DNA from: JAQGMV01 sp963828715
Lineage (GTDB): Bacteria; Pseudomonadota; Gammaproteobacteria; Burkholderiales; SG8-41
NCBI GenBank assembly: GCA_963828715.1
Contig: CAWHFX010000013.1
Span: 124,001-188,000, forward strand
DNA: 64,000 nt
Reading direction: 5' to 3'
Part shown: one piece after another, positions 44,078-52,916 of the stretch
Layout: each line of letters opens with the position of its first letter
Position numbering within the stretch: the stretch's first letter is position 1
The notes under the pieces: generated by a model
Database searches by the model: none
Told to the model about the DNA's origin: nothing
What the model saw: only the letters and a program-made list of their open reading frames with translations
Position numbers and translations under genes: made by a program

Positions 44078-45799
44078 TTACCAGCCGAGCACATACGCCG
44101 GCCGACGCGCGTCTGCACCGCCGTGCAGAACCCCGCGTTTGTGGTCGGCGACGATCGTGCACACGGCACCTGCGAGCCACGTGGATTCCGGCCAGTCGTA
44201 AACCTTGTGGCCGCGCGAGGCGAGCTCGTCGCGCGTACCGCGTTCGACGTTCTCTTCGACGTACAGGCGCGCCGGGAAATACGGATGCGGCTCGAACGAA
44301 CCGGGAAAGCTGTAGTTCGCGAAGCGCGGCGCATCGATCGCGCTCTGCGGATCCATTCCGAATACATTGATGTTGAGGAAAACCTGAAGCATCGCCTGGG
44401 GCTGCACGTCGCCGCCCGGTGTTCCGAACGGCATATACGCCTTGCCGTTCTTGAAGGCCATCGCGGGGTTGGGCGTCAGACGCGGGCGCTTGCCGGCTGC
44501 GACGGAGCTCGGGTGCGTCGGGTCGGCCCAGCATTGCGTGCCGCGCCCGGAGCAGAGGATCCCGACGCCCGGAACGATCGGCGTCTTGTCGGAGCCGTCG
44601 CTCGGTGTGCACGAGAACGCATTCCCATCCTTGTCGATCACGCACAGATAGGACGTGTCGCCGGGGCCCGGCGCTTCATCCGTCTGCGGTTCAGGCATCC
44701 AGCGATTTTCGATTTCGGTGAGCGTGCGCGGATCTCCCGCCGGCGGCATTCCGGCCCACGCCTTTTCGATGCTGATCAGGGACCGGCGCCATTTCGCATA
44801 ATCATCCGACATGAGCCCTTTGATCGGCACGTCGACGAACTTCGGATCGCCGAAATGATTGTGGCGATCGGAGAAGGCGAGCTTGAGCGCTTCGGTCACC
44901 ACATGGATGTAGTCGGCCGAATTATGTCCCATCGCCTGCAGGTCGAAGTTCTTCAGGATGTTGAGCGCCATCGGCATGACCGGTCCCTGCGACCATGGGC
45001 CGCATGCGTGCAGTTCCATGTCGCGGAAACGCGTGCGCACGGTCGGCTCGAAGTTCACCTTGAAGGACGCGAAGTCCTCGAAGCGCATCGGGCCGCCTTC
45101 CCTCTCGACGAAACGCGTCACTTCGCGCGCGATGTCGCCCTTGTAGAAAGCGTCGCGCGCGGCCTTGATGCCGCCCTTGCGGCCTTTGCGGCGTGCCGCC
45201 TTGCGCTCTTCGTCGGCCATGAACTTGAGCGTGCGGCCGAGATCGGCCTGCACGAACACGTCTCCGGTCTCGGGCGGCCTGCCCTTCGGCAGGAATACTT
45301 TGCGGCTCGACGGCCACGCTTCGTACTTCGCGCGGTTCTTCTTGATGAAGTCCGACATGTGCGGGTGCATCGGGAACCCTTCCGAGGCGAAGCGCATGGC
45401 GGCCGACGCGACGTCACGGAAGCTCATGGTGCCGAAGTTCCTGAGCGCGGTGAGCCACGCGTCCGGAGCGGCCGGCACGACGCAGCGCTCCACACCCGGG
45501 GGGATCTTGCCGTCATGCTTCTTCAGGAAATAGTCAGGCGTAATCGCCTTCGGCCACACGCCGAGGCCGTCGATGCAATGCACCTTGCGATCCTTGGCCG
45601 TGTAGATGATCTGCGGAGCGACGCCGCCGAAGTTCACTTTGTCGGTCTGCAGCACGCCGATGGCGATACCGGCTGCGACTCCGGCATCGATCGCGTTCCC
45701 GCCGGCTTCGAGGACTTCGAACCCGGCGTGCGCGGCGAGATAATGTCCTGCGGAGATCACATGACGCGTTCCCATGATGCTCATGCGGGCGGAGGCCAT
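44078..45799 (-). CDS. gamma-glutamyltransferase family protein (GGT 1)
   Basis: 573 residues of the Ntn-hydrolase GGT family. The large-subunit part holds GHYLAAHAGFEVLEAGGNAI, DAGVAAGIAIGVLQ and PDAWLTALRNFG. The autoprocessing threonine lies in PGPGDTSYLCVIDKDGNAFS, with CTPSDGSD downstream in the small subunit. There is no evident signal peptide. Unlike classical GGTs for glutathione, such paralogues in Burkholderiales often act on other gamma-glutamyl or acyl amides; the substrate is unknown. It is followed by a TTT binding-protein gene and is divergent from another. Confidence 0.88.
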   Translation of the reverse strand: MASARMSIMGTRHVISAGHYLAAHAGFEVLEAGGNAIDAGVAAGIAIGVLQTDKVNFGGVAPQIIYTAKDRKVHCIDGLGVWPKAITPDYFLKKHDGKIPPGVERCVVPAAPDAWLTALRNFGTMSFRDVASAAMRFASEGFPMHPHMSDFIKKNRAKYEAWPSSRKVFLPKGRPPETGDVFVQADLGRTLKFMADEERKAARRKGRKGGIKAARDAFYKGDIAREVTRFVEREGGPMRFEDFASFKVNFEPTVRTRFRDMELHACGPWSQGPVMPMALNILKNFDLQAMGHNSADYIHVVTEALKLAFSDRHNHFGDPKFVDVPIKGLMSDDYAKWRRSLISIEKAWAGMPPAGDPRTLTEIENRWMPEPQTDEAPGPGDTSYLCVIDKDGNAFSCTPSDGSDKTPIVPGVGILCSGRGTQCWADPTHPSSVAAGKRPRLTPNPAMAFKNGKAYMPFGTPGGDVQPQAMLQVFLNINVFGMDPQSAIDAPRFANYSFPGSFEPHPYFPARLYVEENVERGTRDELASRGHKVYDWPESTWLAGAVCTIVADHKRGVLHGGADARRPAYVLGW

Positions 45800-45873
45800 A
45801 GCGTGTCCTGTATGCTTGGGTTAGAGAGCGTGCGGGATCAAATTCTAGCGCCATTCAACTTCAGGGTGATCTC

Positions 45874-46887
45874 ATGCCTTCACGCAAGCGCTCCGAGCTG
45901 GCCGTTGCCGGCCTGTGTTCGGTTGCATTGACGTTCCTTGCCGGCTCGATTGCAGTTGCACAGCCGACCCGCTGGGCGCCCACGAAGCCCGTGGATTTCG
46001 TGGTCGGCGTGTCACCCGGCGGCGGCATCGACCGCACCGCACGCATTCTTCAGAAAATCATGCAGGACCGCCATCTCGTGCCTACGGCGGTCAACGTGAT
46101 CAACAAGCCCGGCGGTGGCAGCACGATTGCCCAGGCGTATCTCGGTCAGCATCCGGGCGATGCCCATTACCTCGAGCTCTCCGCGACGTCGCTGCTCACC
46201 AACCAGATCACCGGCAAGACGAGCTACGGCCATCGCGACTTCACACCGGTGGTCATGCTCTACGACGAATATCTCGGGTTCGCGGTCACGCCCGACTCGC
46301 CCGTGCGCGACGCGAAAGGCCTGCTGGACGCGTTTCGCACGCATCCGGACACGATTCCCATCGGCATCGCGACCAGTGCCGGAAACACGAACCACATCGC
46401 TGCCGCGCTCATCGCCAAGACGGCCGGCGCCGACGTGAAAAAACTCAAGGTTGTCGTCTTCAACTCCGGCGGAGAGGCCATGACGGCGCTGCTCGGAGGA
46501 CACGTCGGCCTGGTCGTCACCCCGTCCGCGAACCTGATCCCGCACATGCAGAGCGGCCGCATGCGCGTACTCGCCGTTTCAGCACCGAAGCGGCTCGTCG
46601 GCGCGCTCTCGGCGGTTCCAACATGGCGCGAGAACGGCGTGGATGCGGTCGTCTCCAACTGGCGGCCGGTGATCGGTACGAAGGGATGGTCTGCTGCCCA
46701 GATAACCTTCTGGGAAAACGTCTTCGAAAAAGTCACCGCAAGCGAAGAATGGAAGATCGAGCTCGATCACTCCGGCGGCGTTGCGCAGTTCATGCGCAGC
46801 CGCGAGCTCGCTGCGCTGTTCGACCGCGATTACGCCACGTTCCGCGCGATCCTGACCGATCTCGGACTGGCCAAGGTTTCCCAATAA
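45874..46887 (+). CDS. TTT (Bug/TctC family) solute-binding protein, divergent subgroup
   Basis: 337 residues: signal peptide ending LAGSIAVAQ, then KPVDFVVGVSPGGGIDRTAR, VINKPGGGSTIAQAYLGQHP and MTALLGGHVGLVVTPSANLI. It keeps the PGG loop but replaces the usual DNRGGA box with INKPGGGS, closer to TctC proper than the other copies here. It starts 74 bp from the divergent GGT 1 gene and lies 90 bp before the next binding-protein gene. Confidence 0.88.
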   Translation: MPSRKRSELAVAGLCSVALTFLAGSIAVAQPTRWAPTKPVDFVVGVSPGGGIDRTARILQKIMQDRHLVPTAVNVINKPGGGSTIAQAYLGQHPGDAHYLELSATSLLTNQITGKTSYGHRDFTPVVMLYDEYLGFAVTPDSPVRDAKGLLDAFRTHPDTIPIGIATSAGNTNHIAAALIAKTAGADVKKLKVVVFNSGGEAMTALLGGHVGLVVTPSANLIPHMQSGRMRVLAVSAPKRLVGALSAVPTWRENGVDAVVSNWRPVIGTKGWSAAQITFWENVFEKVTASEEWKIELDHSGGVAQFMRSRELAALFDRDYATFRAILTDLGLAKVSQ

Positions 46888-46977
46888 GGCGCTCGAGGCC
46901 GCTGTAGTATCATGCCGCGCCACGCTGGGGATGCCCGGCGTCAGGCTGAGCGCTCAAAAAATAGAGGAGGAGTTTCC

Positions 46978-47955
46978 ATGCGTGCCCTGTCCCGCCCGCG
47001 TGTCCGTGCGGCGCTGTGTTTTGCGTGTCTGTCGCTCTTCACCGCGGCCTACGCGCAGCCGTATCCGGCCAAACCTGTGCGCATGGTCGTGCCGTTCGCA
47101 CCCGGCGGCAACACCGACATCATCGCCCGCGTGTTCGCGCCGAAGATGGGGGAAATTCTGGGACAGCAGATCATCATCGATAATCGCGGCGGCGCGGGCA
47201 GCACCATCGGCACCGAGGCAGTGGCACGCGCCGCCCCGGACGGCTACACGCTCCTCATGGTGTCGGCGGCACATACGATCAATCCCGCGATGATCCGCAA
47301 GCTCAACTACGACTCGGTGAAGGACTTCACCGCGCTCGGCATCGTTGCGGACGTGCCGACCGCATTGGTGGTGCATCCGTCTCTACCCGCGAAGAACGTG
47401 AAAGAGCTGATCGTGCTCGCAAGAGCGCAGCCCGGCGCCCTCAACTACTCGACGGCGGGTCGCGGCACGGTTGCCCACCTTGCAGCCGAGCTGTTGGCAT
47501 CGATCGCGAAGATCAAGATGACGCCGATTCACTACAAGAGCGCAGGCCAGGCTCTGATCGATGTGGTGTCGGGCATCTGCCACCTGCAGTTCTCCAGCAT
47601 GCCGGCAGCGCTGGTGCACACGCGCAGCGGCCGCCTGCGCATGATCGCGCAGACCGGAGAGAAGCGATCGCCGGCGGCGAAAGACGTTGCGACGATGGAG
47701 GAACAGGGCATCAAGGGCTTCGTCGTCTCCAGCGGCTTCGCCCTGTTTGCGCCCGCTGCGACGCCGCGGCCGATCGTCGAACGCGTGAACGGGGCGCTGG
47801 TAAAGGCGCTCCGCGATCCCGCAGTAAAGGACAATCTCGACAAGCAGGGCGCTGACGTCGTCGCCAGCTCACCCGAGGAGCACGACAAATTCAACCGCAA
47901 CGAGATCGCGAAGTGGATCAAGGTGGTGCGAGAGGCGGGGATAGAGCGTGAGTGA
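46978..47955 (+). CDS. TTT (Bug/TctC family) solute-binding protein
   Basis: 325 residues from ATG 46978, chosen for the GAGGAGG nine bases upstream and the signal peptide MRALSRPRVRAALCFACLSL...AYAQ. Motifs: YPAKPVRMVVPFAPGGNTDI, QIIIDNRGGAGSTIGTEAVA, PDGYTLLMVSAAHTINPAMI and YKSAGQALIDVVSGICHLQF. The usual VPYKG box reads IHYKSAG, so ligand contacts may differ. It is closely similar to the next gene and may be an older duplicate. Confidence 0.92.
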   Translation: MRALSRPRVRAALCFACLSLFTAAYAQPYPAKPVRMVVPFAPGGNTDIIARVFAPKMGEILGQQIIIDNRGGAGSTIGTEAVARAAPDGYTLLMVSAAHTINPAMIRKLNYDSVKDFTALGIVADVPTALVVHPSLPAKNVKELIVLARAQPGALNYSTAGRGTVAHLAAELLASIAKIKMTPIHYKSAGQALIDVVSGICHLQFSSMPAALVHTRSGRLRMIAQTGEKRSPAAKDVATMEEQGIKGFVVSSGFALFAPAATPRPIVERVNGALVKALRDPAVKDNLDKQGADVVASSPEEHDKFNRNEIAKWIKVVREAGIERE

Positions 47956-48046
47956 CGGGTGACGGGTGATGAGGTGATCGCGAACGAATGGCAAGTGATG
48001 GTGTTCCTCACTCGTCACTGTAAAAGAGCATAGGCCAAGCAGACAA

Positions 48047-49018
48047 ATGAATTGGACCACCAGTGCATCCGTACTCGCATGCGCACTGATGACCGCAACA
48101 GTGCCGCAGGCACAGGCGCAGACATTTCCAACCAAACCGATCAGGATGGTCAATCCGGCCGCGCCGGGCGGCAACAGTGACGTATTCTTCCGGCTGTTGC
48201 AGCCGAAGATGACAGAGTTGCTGGGCCAGCCGGTCGTCATGGATTACCGCCCCGGTGCAGGCGGCACCGTCGGCGGTGAAGTCATTGCGCGCAGCGCGCC
48301 GGACGGCTACACCACGGGCCTGATGGCGGCCAGTTTCGTTATCAATCCGGCGATGATCCAGAAAATGCCGTACGACACGGCGAAGGATTTCACCGGTCTC
48401 GGCATCATCGTCGACGTGCCTTCAGGTCTGGTTGTTCACCCGTCGCTCCCGGTCAACAACGTCAAGCAACTGATCGCGCTCGCCAAGACGCGTCCGGGGC
48501 AGCTCTTCTACTCGACCTCCGGACGCGGCACCGTCGGCCATCTCGCCGCCGAGCTTCTCAATTCGAGCGCCGGCATTCAGCTCGTGCATGTTCCCTATAA
48601 AGGTGCAGGACCGGCGGTCATCGACCTGGTGGCTGGCCACATACAGCTTCAGTTCGCGAGTATTCCGCTGCTGGTCGGCCACATCCGCGCGGGCAAGCTG
48701 CGCATGATTGCGCAGACAGGAGAGAAGCGTTCGACCTTCGCACCCGACGTGCCGACGATGATCGAATCGGGCGTGCCGGGCTTCGTGGTGCGCAGCCCCT
48801 TCGGCTTTGTCGGCCCGGCCGGCCTGCCGCGGCCGATCGTCGATAAGCTCAACGGTGCGCTCGTCGCCGCGATCCGGGATCCCGAGAACCACAAGGCGCT
48901 CCTCGCAGCCGGCGCTGAACCGATCGCCAGCACACCGGAGGAGCATGCGGCCTCGATACGCTCCGAGATCGACAAATGGAAGAAAGTGGCACGCGATGCA
49001 CACATCGAGCCGCAATGA
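48047..49018 (+). CDS. TTT (Bug/TctC family) solute-binding protein
   Basis: 323 residues: signal peptide MNWTTSASVLACALMTATVP with cleavage near AQAQ, then FPTKPIRMVNPAAPGGNSDV, VVMDYRPGAGGTVGGEVIAR, PDGYTTGLMAASFVINPAMI and VHVPYKGAGPAVIDLVAGHI. It shares more with the preceding gene (INPAMI, FSTSGRGTVxHLAAELL-like region, RMIAQTGEKRS) than with other copies, so the two look like a tandem duplication. It is followed by GGT 2. Confidence 0.92.
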   Translation: MNWTTSASVLACALMTATVPQAQAQTFPTKPIRMVNPAAPGGNSDVFFRLLQPKMTELLGQPVVMDYRPGAGGTVGGEVIARSAPDGYTTGLMAASFVINPAMIQKMPYDTAKDFTGLGIIVDVPSGLVVHPSLPVNNVKQLIALAKTRPGQLFYSTSGRGTVGHLAAELLNSSAGIQLVHVPYKGAGPAVIDLVAGHIQLQFASIPLLVGHIRAGKLRMIAQTGEKRSTFAPDVPTMIESGVPGFVVRSPFGFVGPAGLPRPIVDKLNGALVAAIRDPENHKALLAAGAEPIASTPEEHAASIRSEIDKWKKVARDAHIEPQ

Positions 49019-49081
49019 GGCAGCCTGCCGGAGCGCTGTGATGCGGGCGCTATAATCGATGCTTTCCTGCGTCCTCTCCCC

Positions 49082-50671
49082 ATGAACGTTTTCGACTGGC
49101 AGTTCCCGTATGCGTCGCAGCGCATGCCGGTGCTTGCACGCAATATCGTCGCGACCTCGCAGCCGCTTGCGGCACAGGCGGGCCTGCGAATGCTGCTCAA
49201 AGGCGGCAATGCCGTCGACGCGGCGCTCGCCACCGCCATCTCACTGACCGTGCTCGAACCGACGAGCAACGGTATCGGCAGCGATGCATTCTGCATTCTC
49301 TGGGATGGCGCGAAGCTGCACGGACTGAATGCGTCGGGGCGATCGCCTGCAGGGTGGACACTCGAGCGCTTCAAGGACAAACCTGCGATGCCGATGCGCG
49401 GTTGGGAATCGGTGACGGTTCCCGGCACCGTTCGCGCCTGGCTCGATCTCTCCGAGAAGTTCGGCAAGCTGCCGTTCGCTGATCTCTTCGAACCCGCGAT
49501 CAAGTACGCCGCTGACGGATTCATGGTCTCGCCGACGATCGCGCGCCTGTGGGCGAACTCGGTGCCGGAGTTGCAGGCGCAGCCCGGGTTTTCCGAAGCG
49601 TTCATGCCGCGCGGTCGCGCGCCCGAGCCCGGCGAGAAGTTTTCGTTCCCCGCGCAGGCCGCTACGCTCCGGCGCATCGCGGAGACGAAGGGCGATGCGT
49701 TTTACAAAGGCGAGCTTGCCGAGAAGATCGCCGCATTCGCGAAGCAACATGGCGCCGTGCTCACGACGGACGACCTGGCAGCGCATGCGAACGACTGGGT
49801 CGAGCCGATCGGCATCGACTATCGCGGTTTCACTCTGCACGAGATTCCGCCGAACGGTCAGGGCATCGCTGCGCTGATCGCGCTCGGCATTCTGCGCAAC
49901 TTCGATATGCCGGCGCATCCCGTCGATTCAGTCGACAGCCTTCACGTGCAGATCGAAGCGATGAAGCTCGCGTTCGCGGACATCAACGAATACGTCTCCG
50001 ACCCGGCGACGATGCGCGTGAAACCGTCCGAAATGCTCGACGCGGCGTATCTGAAGGAACGCGCCGGTCTGATCGACATGAACGCGGCACGCAGTCCGTC
50101 TTTCGGTCGGCCGGCGAAGGGCGGCACGGTCTATCTGACCGCAGCGGACGAATCCGGCATGATGGTCTCCTACATCCAGTCGAACTACTCCGGATTCGGC
50201 TCCGGCGTCGTCGTGCCGGGTACCGGCATCAGTCTGCAGAACCGCGGCTTCGGTTTCAGTGTGCGACCCGACCACGCCAACGTCGTTGCGCCGCGCAAGC
50301 GTCCGTTCCACACGATCATCCCCGGGTTCGTCACGCGCGGCGGGCAACCGGTGATGAGCTTCGGTGTGATGGGCGGTTCCATGCAGGCACAGGGACATAC
50401 GCAGGTCATGGTGCGCATGGTCGACTATCACCAGAACCCGCAGGCGGCACTGGACGCACAGCGCTGGCGCATCGACAACGGCGGCAAAGGGGCGATCGAG
50501 CATGGCGTATCGCCGGACGTGCTCGATGCCCTGTGTGCACGTGGTCACGAGCTCGCACGCGCCGATCGCTGGTCCACCGATTTCGGCAGAGGACAGGCGA
50601 TCTACAGAATGGAAGACGGTTATCTCGGTGCTTCCGAGCAACGCACCGACGGTCAGGCCGTAGGTTATTGA
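49082..50671 (+). CDS. gamma-glutamyltransferase family protein (GGT 2)
   Basis: 529 residues, GGT family. QPLAAQAGLRMLLKGGNAVD, AALATAISLTVLEPTSNGIG and SVTVPGTVRAWLDLSEKFG form the large subunit. The catalytic threonine is in AKGGTVYLTAADESGMMVSY, and SGVVVPGTGISLQNRG lies in the small subunit. It has no signal peptide. It is clearly diverged from GGT 1 and not a recent copy. Flanking TTT binding proteins suggest that both GGTs act on compounds imported by such systems. Confidence 0.9.
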   Translation: MNVFDWQFPYASQRMPVLARNIVATSQPLAAQAGLRMLLKGGNAVDAALATAISLTVLEPTSNGIGSDAFCILWDGAKLHGLNASGRSPAGWTLERFKDKPAMPMRGWESVTVPGTVRAWLDLSEKFGKLPFADLFEPAIKYAADGFMVSPTIARLWANSVPELQAQPGFSEAFMPRGRAPEPGEKFSFPAQAATLRRIAETKGDAFYKGELAEKIAAFAKQHGAVLTTDDLAAHANDWVEPIGIDYRGFTLHEIPPNGQGIAALIALGILRNFDMPAHPVDSVDSLHVQIEAMKLAFADINEYVSDPATMRVKPSEMLDAAYLKERAGLIDMNAARSPSFGRPAKGGTVYLTAADESGMMVSYIQSNYSGFGSGVVVPGTGISLQNRGFGFSVRPDHANVVAPRKRPFHTIIPGFVTRGGQPVMSFGVMGGSMQAQGHTQVMVRMVDYHQNPQAALDAQRWRIDNGGKGAIEHGVSPDVLDALCARGHELARADRWSTDFGRGQAIYRMEDGYLGASEQRTDGQAVGY

Positions 50672-50809
50672 CTGCCCGGCATCAGGAACACGATGACGGT
50701 GATCATGGTTCTGTCCTTCACGTTCGGGCTGGAACCGCTGCAGGGGCTCGCGACGATGATCGGCGTTTACGTCGGCGGCGAGTCGGGCGGGCTCATTACG
50801 TCATGCTGA
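50672..50809 (+). pseudogene. relic of the TTT membrane subunit TctA
   Basis: Directly after the GGT stop an open frame reads LPGIRNTMTVIMVLSFTFGL, EPLQGLATMIGVYVGGESGG, LITSC and stops at 50809. LPG.., the LSFTFGLEPLQGLA helix and the IGVYVGGESGG glycine-rich loop match the N-terminal signature of TctA, which is normally about 500 residues. Only about 45 codons remain. It is the only trace of a TTT membrane component in the window. Confidence 0.6.
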
Positions 50810-51864
50810 GGGACGCGAGTGTCACGCAGCGCGAAGACGACGATTCCCTGGCGACAGGAGCGCGGCACAGGTTGGCATGCGCGCGGTTGCTCTCGACAGC
50901 CACGCTTCTAGCCGTTTCTGCTGCCGGCACTACAAGCGCCTTCGCGGCACAAACAAGCACTCCTGCGGACAGGTATCCCGAGAAACCCATCCGCGTGATC
51001 GTGCCGTTCGCGCCCGGCGGCGGGCTCGATCTCACCGCACGGCTGCTCGGCCTCAAGATCACGGAGAAATGGAAGCAGAACGTCGTGATCGATGCGCGTC
51101 CGGGTGCAGCGACGATCGTCGGAACCGAGATCGCATCGCACGCGCTGCCCGACGGCTACACCGTTCTCATGATCACGACGACGTTCGCGATCAACCCGAG
51201 CCTTTACAGGAAGCTCCCCTACGATCCGCAGCGGGACTTCACGGCGGTCACTCAGCTCAACGCACAGCCGAACATCGTCGTAGTAGGCCCGACGTTTTCA
51301 GCGCGGTCGGTGAAAGACCTCATTGCACTCGCGAAGGCAAAGCGCGGTGAGCTGACGTTCGCGTCGCCGGGAGCGGGCTCGGCGCCCCATCTGGCGGGCG
51401 AGCTCTTCCAGCGCATGGCCGGCGTGCAGATGATCCACGTGCCCTACAAAGGCATTCCGCCAGCCGTGACGGATGTTCTCGGCGGGCGCGTGACGATGCT
51501 GTTCACGACGACACTTTCGGCGGCGCCGCATATCCAGTCCGGGAAGATGAAAGCGCTCGCGGTCACGAGCGCGAAGCGTCTCCCGTCGATGCCCGATGTG
51601 CCGACGATCGCGGAAACCGTCCCGGGGTATGAAGCGGAAGCATTCCAGGGCGTCGTGGCGCCCGCCGGTGTCCCGCGCGCGATCGTCGAGAAGCTGGCGA
51701 ACGAGCTCGCAAGCCTCGTGAAGTCGCGTGAAGTCGCAGAACGGTTCGAAGCGGACGGCGCGGTCGCCGCCGGCAGCACACCTCAGCAATTCGCCGCGTT
51801 TCTCAAAACGGAAACGGAGAAGTGGGCGAAGGTGATTCGGGAGGCGAAGATCCAGCAGGAGTAG
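50803..51864 (+). CDS. TTT (Bug/TctC family) solute-binding protein
   Basis: 353 residues from ATG 50803, which overlaps the TctA relic in another frame. A later start inside the 40-residue leader is possible because the hydrophobic signal core (STATLLAVSAAGTTSAFA) begins only near residue 30. Motifs: YPEKPIRVIVPFAPGGGLDL, VVIDARPGAATIVGTEIASH, PDGYTVLMI and IHVPYKGIPPAVTDVLGGRV. The DARPGA box replaces DNRGGA. Confidence 0.88.
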   Translation: MLRDASVTQREDDDSLATGARHRLACARLLSTATLLAVSAAGTTSAFAAQTSTPADRYPEKPIRVIVPFAPGGGLDLTARLLGLKITEKWKQNVVIDARPGAATIVGTEIASHALPDGYTVLMITTTFAINPSLYRKLPYDPQRDFTAVTQLNAQPNIVVVGPTFSARSVKDLIALAKAKRGELTFASPGAGSAPHLAGELFQRMAGVQMIHVPYKGIPPAVTDVLGGRVTMLFTTTLSAAPHIQSGKMKALAVTSAKRLPSMPDVPTIAETVPGYEAEAFQGVVAPAGVPRAIVEKLANELASLVKSREVAERFEADGAVAAGSTPQQFAAFLKTETEKWAKVIREAKIQQE

Positions 51865-51958
51865 GTCCGCACACCGTTCGTGCTGAGGAACGCCGTGTCT
51901 CGAAGCATGAACAACCGTTGCCGTTCGTCCTTCGAAACAGCCGCACCGCTGTGCCTCC

Positions 51959-52840
51959 TCAGGACGAACGGGGAGACCGCCCCCCAAGCAGCGTGTCGGA
52001 GTGGCGCGCGACACGCAGCCAAGGAAAGGAGGTTACGGAGGGAAACCATCGGTGTCCCTCTGTTCCGTAGGCGGCGAGGCCCGAGCCGAAGGCGAGCGCC
52101 GCCCCCCTCACCAAGGGATGCCGGGTGATCGCCTCCGCGAGCTCCTTCTCGTTCGTCAGATCGAGTCGGAGCGGTGTCAGCGACACGTAGCCATGATCGA
52201 CCGCCCACCGATCTGTGCCCTCTTCCGTCTCCTCGATCGGGATCACGGTGAACCAGTAGTGCTCGTGGCCGTACGGATCCTTGCCCGGGACCACTTTACC
52301 GTCGTACTGTTTAACTGATTGCCGCGTCCACCGCATGCCTTTCGGCTCCCCGGCCGGAAAGTTGACGTTCACCAGGGTTAGCCGGCTGTCGGGCAGCAGC
52401 AGCTGAAGCGCCTTGCGTCCCCAGCGTTTGAGCCGCTCCCAGTCGGGCTCTTCCTCTCCGACCGGCGTGCTGAATGCAAAACCTCTCATGCCGAAGAGCA
52501 CGGCCTGCTTCGCCGCGGCGAGCGTGCCCGAATGCCACAGCCCGTTGCCGAGATTCGGTCCGAGGTTGATTCCCGAGAGCACGACATCCACTTTCTGCCA
52601 GTGATAGGCGCCGAGCGCGACGCAATCGCCGGGCGTGCCGTTCACGCGATAGGCTTCGACGCCTTTGATCGGCGTGCGCTTGTACGAGAGCGGCCTGGAT
52701 GCCGTGATCGAGTGACTCGCCGAGCTCATCTCGACGTCCGGTGCGACGACGCGCACGTCGCCGAACTCGGCTGCGCACTGCGCAAGGGCGCAGATCCCGG
52801 GGCTATAGACCCCGTCGTCGTTCGCAATCAGAATTCTCAT
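51959..52840 (-). CDS. surE: 5'/3'-nucleotidase SurE, C-terminus extended by a repeat
   Basis: From ATG 52840: MRILIANDDGVYSPGICALA, the acidic metal-binding NDDG, SSASHSITASRPLS, YRVNGTPGDCVALGAYH and VLSGINLGPNLGNGLWHSGT are all SurE hallmarks. The enzyme dephosphorylates nucleoside monophosphates and polyphosphates. The conserved protein ends around LAEAITRHPLVRG. The last 45 or so residues (AYGTEGHRWFPSVTSFP and beyond) are encoded by the dispersed repeat at 51988-52106, so the protein is about 293 residues instead of 250. The frame is open upstream to 52933 without similarity. Confidence 0.9.
   Translation of the reverse strand: MRILIANDDGVYSPGICALAQCAAEFGDVRVVAPDVEMSSASHSITASRPLSYKRTPIKGVEAYRVNGTPGDCVALGAYHWQKVDVVLSGINLGPNLGNGLWHSGTLAAAKQAVLFGMRGFAFSTPVGEEEPDWERLKRWGRKALQLLLPDSRLTLVNVNFPAGEPKGMRWTRQSVKQYDGKVVPGKDPYGHEHYWFTVIPIEETEEGTDRWAVDHGYVSLTPLRLDLTNEKELAEAITRHPLVRGAALAFGSGLAAYGTEGHRWFPSVTSFPWLRVARHSDTLLGGRSPRSS
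51988..52106. repeat. dispersed ~120-bp intergenic element, copy 3
   Basis: Same element as at 28875-29091. It has AGCAGCGTGTCG...CGACACGC on the left, the GGAAAGGAGGTTACGGAGGG core, TGTCCCTCTGTTCCGTAG and the right end GGCGAGCGCCGCCCCC. One G of the GGGCGGCG segment is missing. It overlaps the 3' end of surE, which reads through it on the opposite strand. Confidence 0.85.
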
Positions 52841-52916
52841 GCGATCTCCACGCGGCAGCGGCCGGTATGTCCGTTGCCTTGCTGTTGCAGGACTCCACTC
52901 GCGAGACGCAATCTTC

